Source: Maricaulis sp. (GTDB lineage: Bacteria > Pseudomonadota > Alphaproteobacteria > Caulobacterales > Maricaulaceae). From it: a DNA stretch of 58,354 bases. The stretch is taken from contig NZ_JAEPOL010000021.1 in the NCBI RefSeq assembly GCF_017642925.1, forward strand, positions 1-58,354, written 5' to 3'. Position numbers and translations under genes: made by a program. Shown piece after piece: positions 46,259 to 55,086 of this stretch. A model generated the notes under the pieces. That model searched no databases, had not been told where the DNA came from, and saw only the letters and a program-made list of their open reading frames with translations. Position 1 is the stretch's first letter, and every line of letters starts with the position of its first letter.

Positions 46259-47359
46259 CTATTCGACCTGCGCCCGCCCGATCGTTCCCATATCCGAACC
46301 GAACCAGATTTCACCGGTCTGCGGCAGGTATTGCATGTGGCGCACGACGCCGCCGCCCGACGGGACGGCCGTCACCGAGAAGAAGCTTTCGCTGGCCGGA
46401 TCGAAGCCGACGAACCAGTTGGGATCGACACCCGTTTCGACGAACCAGATCCGGTCCTGGCCATCGACGGCGAGGGCGTAGGGGCGGGCATTCTCGCCCG
46501 AGGGCATTTCCCACTCGGTCGCGCTGGCGCTCTGCGGGTCGTAGACGCCGAGATAGCCGCCATTGTAGTCGCCATACCAGATGCGGCCGTCCGAGGTGAT
46601 GCCGATACGGCGCGGACGGCTGTCCTCGCGCGGCAGGTCATGCTCGGTCAGCGTCATGGTCTGCGGATCGATCGAGGCCAGCTTGTAGGTGCCGAACAGG
46701 GCAACCCAGACCGTGCCGTCCGGCGCGATCTTGATGCCATAGGGGCGGGCGCTTTCAGTCGGGACCGGCAGGATCTGCACCGTGCGCTCCGACACGTCGA
46801 GGAAGCCGACCGAATTGGCTTGCTGGCTGGAGAACCAGATGTCGCCATTGGCATCCCAGACGAGGGTGTGCGGGTCGCGGGCCGTGTCGGCCGGCGTGTC
46901 GATGAACTCGAATTCGCCCGTCTCGACATCATAGCGGCCGATATGGGCGTCGCGATTGCCGGCGTACCAGACGTCGCCGTCCGGCGCGACGATCAGATTG
47001 TGCGGCCCCGCGCCTTCGCGCAGGTCGATCCGCTCCATCTCGCCGGACGCGACATCAAGGCGGGCAATGTAGGAATTCTGCTGGCCGACGAACCAGACGG
47101 TCTGGCCGTCCAGCGTGTAGGGATCGCGCGGGCGGCCTTCCCACGGCACCTCCCATTCCTCTATGTCGATGCTGGCGGTCGCGGTCTCTTCACTGGTCGG
47201 CTCCTCGGCGGCGGGCTCGACCGGCGTGGGGTCTTCTGCTGACCGGCTCTCCTGCAGGCTTCCGGCAGTGTCGTCATCCGCTGGCGCGGGCGCATCCTCT
47301 GAGCAGGCCATCAGGGCCAGGCTGGCGAGGACGGCAAGCGGCGTGAGTATGTGGCGCAT
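46259..47359 (-). CDS. Vgb-like beta-propeller lipoprotein
   Basis: A 366-residue lipoprotein with lipobox LALMAC, then a low-complexity acidic Pro/Glu/Thr stretch. The rest is a beta propeller with repeated Gly/Asn-x-Trp blades, e.g. GPHNLIVAPDGDVWYAG, RDPHTLVWDANGDIWFSS and RPYGIKIAPDGTVWVALFG, the pattern of the virginiamycin B lyase/streptogramin lyase family. Many such proteins are not lyases, so the substrate is open. It is a single gene. Confidence 0.85.
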   Translation of the reverse strand: MRHILTPLAVLASLALMACSEDAPAPADDDTAGSLQESRSAEDPTPVEPAAEEPTSEETATASIDIEEWEVPWEGRPRDPYTLDGQTVWFVGQQNSYIARLDVASGEMERIDLREGAGPHNLIVAPDGDVWYAGNRDAHIGRYDVETGEFEFIDTPADTARDPHTLVWDANGDIWFSSQQANSVGFLDVSERTVQILPVPTESARPYGIKIAPDGTVWVALFGTYKLASIDPQTMTLTEHDLPREDSRPRRIGITSDGRIWYGDYNGGYLGVYDPQSASATEWEMPSGENARPYALAVDGQDRIWFVETGVDPNWFVGFDPASESFFSVTAVPSGGGVVRHMQYLPQTGEIWFGSDMGTIGRAQVE

Positions 47360-47550
47360 AGGTCTTCTCCCGTTTGCGGCGAACACTAAAAGCGGGAGGG
47401 CGTTGGCTGCAAGGCGAATCGCTCCGCGCCAGGGCGGAAAATTCGCCTCCTGCGCGAACCTCAATGCGCTGTTCACCCTGACCGCAATTCGCGGAACGGA
47501 CCGTCCGGCGATGAAGTCCGTTGTTAAGACTGGCCGTATAAAAGGGCCGC

Positions 47551-47889
47551 ATGCTTGCTGACAGGAAATTCTCCGACCGGCCCTTGTTCGATCAGGCGCA
47601 TCTCGACCGCTATACCGGCGGGGACGAGGCGCTGACGGCCGAACTGCTCGGGCTCATGTGCGAACAGGTGGCCCGCTGCATCGGGCTGATGGCCGATGCG
47701 CGTGACGAGACGGCCTGGCAGGCAGCGACGCATACGCTGAAAGGGGCCGCGCGCGGCGTTGGCGCTTTTGCGCTGGCGGATGTGTGCGAAGCGGCCGAGC
47801 ACCAGCCGCAATCGGCCTGGCCGGGAGCCCGGCTCGCCATCGAGCGCTGCTTTCAGGAAACCGAGACGGCGTTCCGCGCACCGCGCTAG
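47551..47889 (+). CDS. Histidine phosphotransfer (Hpt) domain protein
   Basis: A 112-residue four-helix Hpt protein. HTLKGAARGVGAFALADVCEAAE carries the phosphorylatable His61 and the usual Lys and Gly after it. It would shuttle phosphate between hybrid histidine kinases and response regulators. It stands alone, with no kinase gene near it, so its partners are encoded elsewhere. Its 3' end overlaps the convergent chorismate mutase gene by 4 bases. Confidence 0.88.
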   Translation: MLADRKFSDRPLFDQAHLDRYTGGDEALTAELLGLMCEQVARCIGLMADARDETAWQAATHTLKGAARGVGAFALADVCEAAEHQPQSAWPGARLAIERCFQETETAFRAPR

Positions 47890-48203
47890 CGCGTCTTGTC
47901 CCAGATCTTGAACTCGTAGGCGATGGAGCGCTCGACAAGTTCGCGCCAGACCGGCTCGGCAATGTCGAGCGACAGTCCGACGCGGCTCGCCTCTGCCTTC
48001 ACCTTCGACACGACATCCTCGATCCGCCATTCATCGCGCACGGCGTCGCGGTCCGGCTTGATGCGGGCGGCCGCTTCCATGTAGCGCGCACGCCTGGCGA
48101 TCAGGCCGACGAGCTCCCGGTCGAGCGCGTCAACGCCGTCGCGGACCTCGGCCATGGTGCGGCAGTCTTCCGGAGAAAGGGGAGATGTCGAGACTGAGCT
48201 CAT
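47886..48203 (-). CDS. AroQ-type chorismate mutase
   Basis: A 105-residue all-helical protein opening with MAEVRDGVDALDRELVGLIARRARYMEAAA, the AroQ first helix with its active-site Arg residues, then RIKPDRDAVRDEWRIEDVVSKVKAEA. It should convert chorismate to prephenate for phenylalanine and tyrosine; a small isochorismate-pyruvate lyase is a less likely alternative. The ATG at 48203 has AGGG upstream. Confidence 0.85.
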   Translation of the reverse strand: MSSVSTSPLSPEDCRTMAEVRDGVDALDRELVGLIARRARYMEAAARIKPDRDAVRDEWRIEDVVSKVKAEASRVGLSLDIAEPVWRELVERSIAYEFKIWDKTR

Positions 48204-48354
48204 CGGGCAACCCTGCGAAGTTTCGACCCTTATAGGCGGGCAGGCCGCCAGCCCCAAGCCGCCAGCTGCCAGAGGTGGTGAAAACCGGCCCGGCAGGGCT
48301 CGCCATCGCCGCGGGCGGCGCTATGGTGCCATCTAGCACGAGGGAGTCCCTGTC

Positions 48355-48978
48355 ATGTCTCAACCCGTTCGGATCTATGGCGACCGGCGCAGCGGCAATT
48401 GTCTCAAGGTGAAATGGACCGCGGATTATCTCGGTCTGGACTATGACTGGCACGAGATCGACGTTGTGAAGGGCGAGACCCGGTCCGACGACTTTCTCGC
48501 CATCAATCCGGCCGGGCAGGTGCCGTGCCTGGAACGGTCCGACGGGCGTATCCTGGCGCAGTCGAACGCGATCATCTTCCACCTCGCACGCGGCTCGGCG
48601 CTGATCCCGGAGGACGATTTCGACCAGGCGAAGATGCTGGAATGGATGTTCTGGGAACAGTACAGCCACGAGCCCTTCATCGCCGTCCGCCGCTTCCGCA
48701 GGGCCTTCATGAACACGCCCGACGAAGAGATCGACCCCGATCTCATGGCGAAGGGCCGGCGGGCCCTGGGCGTCATGGAAATGCGCCTCCTGTCGCGCGA
48801 CTTCATCGTGCGCGACCAGGTGACCCTCGCCGACATCGCCCTGGTTGCCTACACCCGGGTCGCGGATGAGGGCGGCTTTGATCTGGACGAATTCCTCGGT
48901 GTGCGGGCCTGGGTGGCGCGGGTCGAGCAGGAAATCGGCATCGACATGGATGACGGCCGCATGAGCCCGCTGGGCTAG
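48355..48978 (+). CDS. Glutathione S-transferase family protein
   Basis: A 207-residue GST with the thioredoxin-fold domain (RIYGDRRSGNCLKVKWTADYLGL, AINPAGQVPCLERSDGRILAQSNAI) and the helical domain. The Ser in RRSGNCLK is at the place of the catalytic Tyr/Ser/Cys. The ligand is unknown. The start has GAGGGAG upstream. It is a single gene with a terminator downstream. Confidence 0.88.
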   Translation: MSQPVRIYGDRRSGNCLKVKWTADYLGLDYDWHEIDVVKGETRSDDFLAINPAGQVPCLERSDGRILAQSNAIIFHLARGSALIPEDDFDQAKMLEWMFWEQYSHEPFIAVRRFRRAFMNTPDEEIDPDLMAKGRRALGVMEMRLLSRDFIVRDQVTLADIALVAYTRVADEGGFDLDEFLGVRAWVARVEQEIGIDMDDGRMSPLG

Positions 48979-48996
48979 GCTGAACGAGCGGTTTAA

Positions 48997-49032
48997 GGGT
49001 GCCGGACCGGACTCGGACGCGATCCGGCACCC
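48997..49032. other. GC-rich stem-loop of unknown role
   Basis: GGGTGCCGGA (48997) and TCCGGCACCC (49023) form a perfect 10-bp stem with a 16-base loop just after the GST stop. No T-run follows, so it is not a standard terminator; it may stabilise the mRNA 3' end ahead of the terminator at 49081. Confidence 0.4.
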
Positions 49033-49080
49033 GTTCCGGCCTGTCTGGGGGCAGGTCCGGAAAATCTATGCGCTCTCAAC

Positions 49081-49104
49081 AGGCGCCGTTCAGTGCGCCT
49101 TTTT
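49081..49104 (+). terminator. Rho-independent terminator after the GST gene
   Basis: AGGCGC (49081-49086) and GCGCCT (49095-49100) form a 6-bp stem with an 8-base loop, followed by TTTTT. It ends the GST transcript before the convergent DUF1131-like gene. Confidence 0.7.
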
Positions 49105-49133
49105 ATGCGAATGATTTTCAAAGTCAATAGAGG

Positions 49134-49637
49134 TCAGCCGGGACCGAAAGCAACCCAGCCGATTTCATACAGGATGCTGTCCCGTATGACGGCCTCGTCG
49201 GGAACGAGGCCCTCCAGATCGCTTATGCAGGTGCGAAACCAGTAGACCGGCCCGTCCGGTTCGCCGGCCTGTTTGCAGAAAAGGTCCGCTTCGCGGCCCG
49301 GGATCTCATTGGTCGCGAAGCAGTCGTCCGGGCGCAAAAGCGTGTCACCGAAGCGGCTGCCGACATGCCAGGCATTGGCAATGCGTCCGGCTTCCCGGAC
49401 GCGGATGGAGACGATGCCGGGCACATCGTCATGACCGAGGAAGTCGAGGGTCGAAGCGTCTTCACCGGGCGGGGTGGCCGCAATCCGGCGTGCGCCGGGC
49501 GGACTGCCGGGATCGGGGTCGACGGTCCGGAACGTGTAGCCCGGCAAATGTGCCGCCAGGCTCTCTTCGCGGAAGGGCGTCTCATACGTGAAGGGGCCCA
49601 GCGCCGCGCGCGACCACATCCACGTATCGGCCGTCAT
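49134..49637 (-). CDS. DUF1131-like protein, second of a tandem pair
   Basis: A 167-residue protein lacking a clear signal peptide. ALGPFTYETPFREESLAAHLPGYTF is the first conserved block and SILYEIGW the last; both match blocks of the neighbouring protein, which shows they are paralogues. The family resembles DUF1131 (E. coli YfeY, sigma-E regulated). Its start overlaps the neighbour's stop (ATGA), so they form one operon. Without a signal it may stay in the cytoplasm, unlike its partner. Confidence 0.6.
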   Translation of the reverse strand: MTADTWMWSRAALGPFTYETPFREESLAAHLPGYTFRTVDPDPGSPPGARRIAATPPGEDASTLDFLGHDDVPGIVSIRVREAGRIANAWHVGSRFGDTLLRPDDCFATNEIPGREADLFCKQAGEPDGPVYWFRTCISDLEGLVPDEAVIRDSILYEIGWVAFGPG

Positions 49638-50191
49638 TTCCCGACTGTCCGCCAGACAATCTCGTAGACGCTCCCGCCGGCGATGATGTCGGCCGGCGGC
49701 AACATTCCGTCGGGTCCAGCATAGTCCACCGATATCCAGTAGGACAGGCCTGCCATGTCCGGATCGTCGCAATGCACGTCGCCGGACCGCTCTTCCATGC
49801 CAGCCACGCAGAGCGGCCCGACAAGACCCGCCTCGCCGGCACTGTCACCAATATCGGCAGAGGCCTCCACCAGCCCGCCGGTGCGTATGCGTACAGCCAG
49901 CAGGCGTTCGCCTTCACCGACGAAGACGATCTCGGCCTCGCCGCCGGTGCTGCGCCGGGCCTCGATGACCGGGTAGGCCATGCCTTCCGACCAGGCTTCG
50001 GCCTCGACCACGTTGAAGGCAGGCAGGAGGCCGGCCAGCGTGTCGCGGTCAAACGCGGTGCGGGCGGTGACGGGGCCGATCTGGCTGTTGGATACGCTCC
50101 AGCGTTCCGCGGCTTCACCGCTGCTGCAGGCCGTGGCGGCCAGCACGGCGGCCGCGATCGCGGGCAGGATGCGGATGGTTGAAATCGTCAT
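49634..50191 (-). CDS. DUF1131-like lipoprotein, first of a tandem pair
   Basis: A 185-residue lipoprotein with lipobox VLAATAC. QIGPVTARTAFDRDTLAGLLPAFNVVEAEAW and a DVHCDDPDMAGLSYWIS segment follow, with SVYEIVWR at the end, in the same order as the downstream paralogue. The relation to DUF1131 is by pattern only. It starts at ATG 50191; an in-frame ATG at 50233 would put extra polar residues before the signal peptide. Confidence 0.65.
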   Translation of the reverse strand: MTISTIRILPAIAAAVLAATACSSGEAAERWSVSNSQIGPVTARTAFDRDTLAGLLPAFNVVEAEAWSEGMAYPVIEARRSTGGEAEIVFVGEGERLLAVRIRTGGLVEASADIGDSAGEAGLVGPLCVAGMEERSGDVHCDDPDMAGLSYWISVDYAGPDGMLPPADIIAGGSVYEIVWRTVGK

Positions 50192-50260
50192 GAGGCGCCC
50201 CCCTTGCGCGTCCGTTACCGGTCTGGATTGCACAGGGCAGGCCCGGCATCAAGCGCCGGA

Positions 50261-51436
50261 CTAGCGCGCCAATTCCTTCATGGCCTCGTCGACGCCCTCC
50301 AGCGTCAGCGGGAACATGCGGTCGGCACCGATGATCTCCTGCACGAGGCGGGTGGAGTAGGAATGTTCCCACCACTTCTGCGGCGTCGGATTGATCCAGA
50401 TCAGGTGAGGCCAGGTGTCGACAATGCGCTGCAGCCAGGTGGCGCCGGCTTCCTCGTTCCAGTGCTCCACCGAGCCGCCTTCATGGGTGATCTCGTAAGG
50501 CGCCATGGCGGCGTCTCCGACAATGATCACCTTCCAGTCGTGCGGGTATTTGTGCATCACATCCATGGTCGGCACGGTCTCGGTGCGCCGGCGCAGGTTG
50601 GACCGCCATACGCCCTCATAGGGGCAGTTGTGGAAGTAGAAATATTCCAGGTTCTTGAAGGTCGACCGTGCTGCCGAGAACAGTTCCTCGCACAGCTTCA
50701 CATGCGGATCCATCGAGCCGCCGACATCGAACAGGGCGAGCACCTTGATCGCATTGCGCCGCTCCGGACGCATCACGACGTCGAGCCAGCCCTGGCGGGC
50801 GGTGGCGCTGATCGTGTTGTCCAGGTCCAGCTCTTCATGGGCGCCGTCGCGGGCAAACCTGCGCAGCCGGCGCAGGGCGACTTTCAGATTGCGGGTGCCG
50901 ATCTCGCGGTCGCCATCCAGATCCTTGTAGCGGCGCTGCTCCCAGACCTTGGTAGCGCGCTTGTGCTGGCTCTTGCCGCCGATGCGTACGCCGGCCGGAT
51001 TATAGCCGGAATGGCCGAAGGGCGAGGTGCCGCCCGTGCCGATCCACTTGGAGCCGCCTTCGTGACGCTCTTCCTGCTCCTCGAGACGCTTCTTTAGCGT
51101 CTCCATCAGCTCGTCGAAATCCATGGCCTTCAGCTCGGCCATTTCCTCCTCGGTCAGAAGGCGCTGCATCATGGCTTCCAGCCATTCGTCCGGGATTTCC
51201 TTCTCGCCGAACATCTGGGTCAGCGTCTCCACGCCCTGGAAGACGTGGGCGAAGACCATGTCGAACTTGTCGAAATCCTTCTCGTCCTTCACCAGGGCCG
51301 CGCGGCTGACGGAGTAGAAATGGCCGATCTCCGGCTCGATCACGCCCTTGTCGAGCGCTTCGAGCAGGGTGAGGTATTCCCGCGTGGTGACGGGAATCCG
51401 AGCAGAGCGCAGTTCGGTGAAGAAGTGATGCAACAT
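50261..51436 (-). CDS. CoxE-like VWA domain protein
   Basis: A 391-residue protein with a C-terminal von Willebrand A domain. The MIDAS reads LFDVGGSMD, so the canonical DxSxS is DxGxS here, as in the CoxE/YehP-type subfamily. The N-terminal 190 residues are helical with an acidic coiled coil. VWA proteins of this type act with MoxR AAA ATPases as metal-insertion or complex-assembly chaperones. A MoxR ATPase gene lies 1 kb upstream on the same strand with two small genes between. Confidence 0.8.
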   Translation of the reverse strand: MLHHFFTELRSARIPVTTREYLTLLEALDKGVIEPEIGHFYSVSRAALVKDEKDFDKFDMVFAHVFQGVETLTQMFGEKEIPDEWLEAMMQRLLTEEEMAELKAMDFDELMETLKKRLEEQEERHEGGSKWIGTGGTSPFGHSGYNPAGVRIGGKSQHKRATKVWEQRRYKDLDGDREIGTRNLKVALRRLRRFARDGAHEELDLDNTISATARQGWLDVVMRPERRNAIKVLALFDVGGSMDPHVKLCEELFSAARSTFKNLEYFYFHNCPYEGVWRSNLRRRTETVPTMDVMHKYPHDWKVIIVGDAAMAPYEITHEGGSVEHWNEEAGATWLQRIVDTWPHLIWINPTPQKWWEHSYSTRLVQEIIGADRMFPLTLEGVDEAMKELAR

Positions 51437-51490
51437 ACCGCGCAAACTAGGCGGGAGCTGTCGCGGGCTCAATAGGCGAGGGCGGAGGCG

Positions 51491-51859
51491 TCAGTCTTCC
51501 AGGTTCTGGCCGAAGGTCACCAGCACGCCGAACGGGTCGAGAATGGCGAATTCGCGATAGCCCCAGGGCTTGTCTTCCAGACCGCCATTGGGGTGGATGC
51601 AGCCGGCGGCGAGTGCCTGTTCATGGATGCCGGTGATGTCGTCGACATCGACCCGGCAGGAGGTCCACTCGCACACCTCCTTGCGATCGGTGGTGAAGAA
51701 GTGCAGCTCGGCGCCATCGCGCGTGACGCCGCCATAGCTGGGCGGATCCTCCCAGGCCCAGGCGGCAAAGCCCAGCTGTTTGAAGAAGGTCAGGCTGTCC
51801 GCCACTTTCAGCGAGGGCAGGACCGGAATGGCCCGCGTCAGTCTTGTTCCGGTGGTCAT
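51491..51859 (-). CDS. VOC-family protein (bleomycin-resistance-like)
   Basis: A 122-residue VOC protein with AIPVLPSLKVADSLTFFKQLGF at the start and WGYREFAILDPFGVLVTFGQ at the end, typical of bleomycin-binding or glyoxalase-like members. GGGAGACAGGC precedes the ATG. Whether it binds a drug or is metabolic is unknown. It lies between the VWA gene and the hemerythrin gene. Confidence 0.75.
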   Translation of the reverse strand: MTTGTRLTRAIPVLPSLKVADSLTFFKQLGFAAWAWEDPPSYGGVTRDGAELHFFTTDRKEVCEWTSCRVDVDDITGIHEQALAAGCIHPNGGLEDKPWGYREFAILDPFGVLVTFGQNLED

Positions 51860-51948
51860 GCCTGTCTCCCGCCTCCACATGCGCGCCCGATCCGAGCATG
51901 CACGGAGAGGCGGGACCAGTTAATTCGGCGACAGGCCGCGTGGGCCGG

Positions 51949-52407
51949 TTAGTCGACCGGCGTCAGGGCCGGTTTGACGACCTTCTTGCGGCTGTCGAAG
52001 CGCTGGCCGAGATCCTCGGCTTCCTTGTCGGAGAGGTCCTTGCGGGCAAGCGTGAAGAACTCGCCTTCCTCTTCCTCCATGTGGTGGTCGAGCAGTTCGG
52101 CCAGGGCGTGGAATTTCTGGCCCCACTCGACATTGTCCTTGGGCATGGTGTCGAGCTCCTCGATCAGCGAGTTGATCATGTGGTGCTCGTTCTTGGCCTC
52201 CAGGCTCTCGTCCTCGTCACCCTTCTGCTCCAGCTTGGCGTAGAAGGTGGCTTCCTCGACCTTGTTGTGCGTCCACAATTCCAGCTTGAACCGGTCGAAC
52301 AGCTCCTGGCGCGTCTTGGCCGCGCGGTCGGTCGTGTCCTCGATCTGGCCGATCAGGTCACGGGCCTTGTCATGGTCCTGTTTGATCCGGTCGAAAATGT
52401 CGGTCAT
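51949..52407 (-). CDS. Hemerythrin HHE domain protein
   Basis: A 152-residue four-helix protein with the expected iron ligands: His in IKQDHDKARDL, HNKVEEATFY, EHHMINSLIEEL and LLDHHMEEEEGEFF. HHE proteins bind di-iron and sense or carry O2 or NO, or protect iron-sulfur clusters. The ribosome site GAGGAGG supports the start at 52407. Its neighbour is a MoxR ATPase, which may mature a metalloprotein, but a link is not shown. Confidence 0.88.
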   Translation of the reverse strand: MTDIFDRIKQDHDKARDLIGQIEDTTDRAAKTRQELFDRFKLELWTHNKVEEATFYAKLEQKGDEDESLEAKNEHHMINSLIEELDTMPKDNVEWGQKFHALAELLDHHMEEEEGEFFTLARKDLSDKEAEDLGQRFDSRKKVVKPALTPVD

Positions 52408-52483
52408 GGAAACCTCCTCGCGCGTGTTGATCGATATGCAAGCAACGCGCGCGAGGAGGAGATGTTCCGTTTGGCCGTACGGT

Positions 52484-53374
52484 CTAAGCCGCGCCAGGGC
52501 CCCGCGGACCGCCGCCGGGGCCGCCGGCGCCACCCGGGCCGCGGCGGGCCATGAAGGCGAGCTTTTCGAACAGCATCACGTCCTGCTCGTTCTTCAGGAG
52601 CGCGCCGTGGAGCGGCGGGATCAGCTTGCGCGGATCGCGTTCGGTCAGCACGGCCGGGTCGACATCCTCGACGAGGAGGAGTTTCAGCCAGTCCAGCAGT
52701 TCGGATGTCGACGGCTTCTTCTTCACGCCCGGCACGTCGCGGATGTCGTAGAAGAGTTTCAGCGCATCGGCGAGCAGACGGCCCTTCAGGCCGGGGAAGT
52801 GGACCTCAACGATCTTCTTCATCGTGTCCTCGTCGGGGAAGGCGATGAAGTGGAAGAAGCAGCGGCGCAGGAAGGCGTCCGGCAATTCCTTCTCATTGTT
52901 CGAGGTGATGATCACGACGGGGCGGGTCTCCGCCTTCACCGTCTCGCCGGTCTCGTAGACATGGAACTCCATCTTGTCGAGTTCCTGCAGGAGGTCGTTG
53001 GGAAACTCGATATCGGCCTTGTCGATCTCGTCGATCAGCAGCACCGAGCGCTCCGGCGCGGTGAAGGCTTCCCACAGCTTGCCGCGGCGGATGTAGTTGT
53101 TGATGTCGTGGACGCGATCATCGCCCAGCTGGCTGTCGCGCAGGCGGGCGACGGCGTCGTACTCATAGAGGCCCTGGCGGGCCTTGGTGGTCGACTTGAT
53201 GTGCCACTCGATCAGCGGCATGCCCATGGCGCGCGCGACCTGTTTGGCCAGCTCGGTCTTGCCCGTGCCCGGCTCGCCCTTGACGAGCAGCGGACGCTCG
53301 AGAGCCACTGCAGCGTTGACCGCAGCGCTCAGTTCGTCGTCAGCGACGTATTGATCTGTACCTTCGAAACGCAT
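52484..53374 (-). CDS. MoxR-family AAA+ ATPase
   Basis: A 296-residue MoxR with Walker A GEPGTGKTELA, Walker B VLLIDEIDKAD and the sensor-1 region VVIITSNNEKELPDAFLRRC. The C-terminal 20 residues are a Gly/Pro/Arg-rich tail. MoxR ATPases work with VWA proteins to mature or remodel enzyme complexes. The likely partner is the CoxE-like gene downstream on the same strand. Confidence 0.93.
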   Translation of the reverse strand: MRFEGTDQYVADDELSAAVNAAVALERPLLVKGEPGTGKTELAKQVARAMGMPLIEWHIKSTTKARQGLYEYDAVARLRDSQLGDDRVHDINNYIRRGKLWEAFTAPERSVLLIDEIDKADIEFPNDLLQELDKMEFHVYETGETVKAETRPVVIITSNNEKELPDAFLRRCFFHFIAFPDEDTMKKIVEVHFPGLKGRLLADALKLFYDIRDVPGVKKKPSTSELLDWLKLLLVEDVDPAVLTERDPRKLIPPLHGALLKNEQDVMLFEKLAFMARRGPGGAGGPGGGPRGPGAA

Positions 53375-53425
53375 GACTGCCGACTTAGCGCGTCTGGGCG
53401 TCGCCGTGTAGTCCCGCCATACCGA

Positions 53426-54505
53426 TTATTTTGATGCGGATGCAGATCGGTTCCAGTCGACCATGTCCATGGCCAGCGGTTCGCCGCGCTTAAGGGCACG
53501 TGTCGCCGGCCGGCCGATCACCTCGCCATACCATTTCGGCGCCAGCCCGTGACCGGGTCGGATCGAGCGCACATGGTCCGGCGTCAGGGGCTCGCCGGCC
53601 TCGATATCCTTCACGACATAGAGCGAGCGGCGATAGATCACCGAGCCGCGCTCGCAGCCGGCCAGGTCGTAGCGGACGCGGCCGAGGGCCTGGAAGGCGG
53701 CGGTGCAATCCTCCACCAGGCGCGTCATCTCGCCCGGCTCCAGCGAAAAGGCGCTGTCCGGGCCGCCGTCGGCGCGCGACAGGGTGAAGTGTTTCTCGAT
53801 CACCCGGGCACCCAGGGCGACGGCCGCGACGGCGCAGGCGGTGCCCGGTGTGTGGTCGCTGAGGCCCGGGATCGCGCTGAAGCTCTCGCCCAGATGGGCC
53901 ACGGTGCGCAGATCGGCTTCCTCGATCGGCGCGGGATAGGAGGACAGGCAGTGCAGCAGTGCCAGGCCGGTATTGCCATGCTCGCGCGCGGTGCGGACCG
54001 CGTCGTGGATCTCCGCCAGGTTTGCCATGCCCGTCGACAGGATGATCGGCTTGCCGGTCTGCGCCACGCGGGCGATCAGCGGCAGGTCGGTCACCTCGAA
54101 ACTGGCGATCTTGTAGGCCGGTGCGTTGAGGCTTTCGAGCAGGTCGACGGCGGTGTGGTCGAACGGGGTTGAGAAGATCGGCACGCCCAGTTCGGCCGCG
54201 CGGGCAAACAGGGCTTCATGCCATTCGAACGGCGTCTCGGCCTCGCGGTAGAGCGCGTGCAGGGTGCGGCCCTTCCACAGACCCTCCTCGATCCGGAAAC
54301 CGGGGCCGTCATGATCGATCGTGATCGTGTCGGCGGTATAAGTCTGGATCTTGATGGCATGCGCGCCACAGGCGGCGGCCGCCTCGATCGTTTCCAGGGC
54401 GCGGTCGATCCGGCCGAGATGATTGGCGGAGACTTCGGCGATGACCAGCGGCGGATGGTCGGGACCGACCAGGCGTCCGGCGATATCGAAAGAGGTGGGT
54501 TTCAT
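53426..54505 (-). CDS. pseI: Pseudaminic acid synthase
   Basis: A 359-residue NeuB/PseI-type enzyme that condenses the 2,4-diacetamido hexose with phosphoenolpyruvate to give pseudaminic acid. The TIM barrel shows VIAEVSANHLG, AIKIQTYT, IFSTPFDHTAVD, KIASFE and LSTGMANLAEI; the C-terminal SAF (antifreeze-like) domain has RRSLYVVKDIEAGEPLTPDHVRSIRPGHGL. Context with pseG and pseH favours pseudaminic over sialic or legionaminic acid. It is third in the operon, overlapping pseH by 4 bases. Confidence 0.93.
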   Translation of the reverse strand: MKPTSFDIAGRLVGPDHPPLVIAEVSANHLGRIDRALETIEAAAACGAHAIKIQTYTADTITIDHDGPGFRIEEGLWKGRTLHALYREAETPFEWHEALFARAAELGVPIFSTPFDHTAVDLLESLNAPAYKIASFEVTDLPLIARVAQTGKPIILSTGMANLAEIHDAVRTAREHGNTGLALLHCLSSYPAPIEEADLRTVAHLGESFSAIPGLSDHTPGTACAVAAVALGARVIEKHFTLSRADGGPDSAFSLEPGEMTRLVEDCTAAFQALGRVRYDLAGCERGSVIYRRSLYVVKDIEAGEPLTPDHVRSIRPGHGLAPKWYGEVIGRPATRALKRGEPLAMDMVDWNRSASASK

Positions 54506-55086
54506 CGGTCTGACCCGTTGCTGGCCCGCCGGGCATCACCGGCCCAGCGATCGCGGTGCAGTTCAAGGCAGATCGCGGCGACCGGCTGGCCGTGGCGGCG
54601 GACGCGGTTTTCGATGCGGTCTGTTTCTTCAAAGCCGAACTTGCGATGCAGGCCGAGCACCGGCGCGTTGAACTCCAGCACTTCGCAGCGCAGGGTCTCA
54701 AGACCGAGCGTGGTGAAGGCATGGCCGATAATCAGGCGTTCCACCGCGCTGCCGACGCCGCGTCCGGTCAGATCCGCCTCGCCGATATAGAAGGCCCAGC
54801 TGGCCGAGCGGTGGCGCGGATCGATCTCGGACAGGATGACGACGCCGATATCCTTGCCGTCGCACTGGATGATGCGGATTTCCCGCTCCGGATCGCCCAG
54901 GGCAATGCGGTACCAGGTCTGGTGTTCCCAGGGCTCGATCGGATGGTCGGTATACATGTTGCGGCGGACATGCGGCCCGTTCCGCCAGCCATGGACAGGC
55001 CACATGTCGGTCATCGTGGCGGGCCGAAGGGCGATGGCGCCGTCGGTGAGCACGGGCTTTTCCGGCAGCGGATCAAACGGGTTCAT
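54502..55086 (-). CDS. pseH: PseH-like GNAT N-acetyltransferase
   Basis: A 194-residue GNAT enzyme expected to acetylate the 4-amino group of UDP-4-amino-4,6-dideoxy-N-acetyl-beta-L-altrosamine. WAFYIGEADLTGRGVGSAVERLIIGHAF is the acetyl-CoA binding segment (Arg/Gly-x-x-Gly), and LRCEVLEFNAPVLGLHRKFGFEE is the end of the fold. It lies between pseG (14-base overlap) and pseI, matching the order of pathway genes elsewhere. Confidence 0.88.
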   Translation of the reverse strand: MNPFDPLPEKPVLTDGAIALRPATMTDMWPVHGWRNGPHVRRNMYTDHPIEPWEHQTWYRIALGDPEREIRIIQCDGKDIGVVILSEIDPRHRSASWAFYIGEADLTGRGVGSAVERLIIGHAFTTLGLETLRCEVLEFNAPVLGLHRKFGFEETDRIENRVRRHGQPVAAICLELHRDRWAGDARRASNGSDR

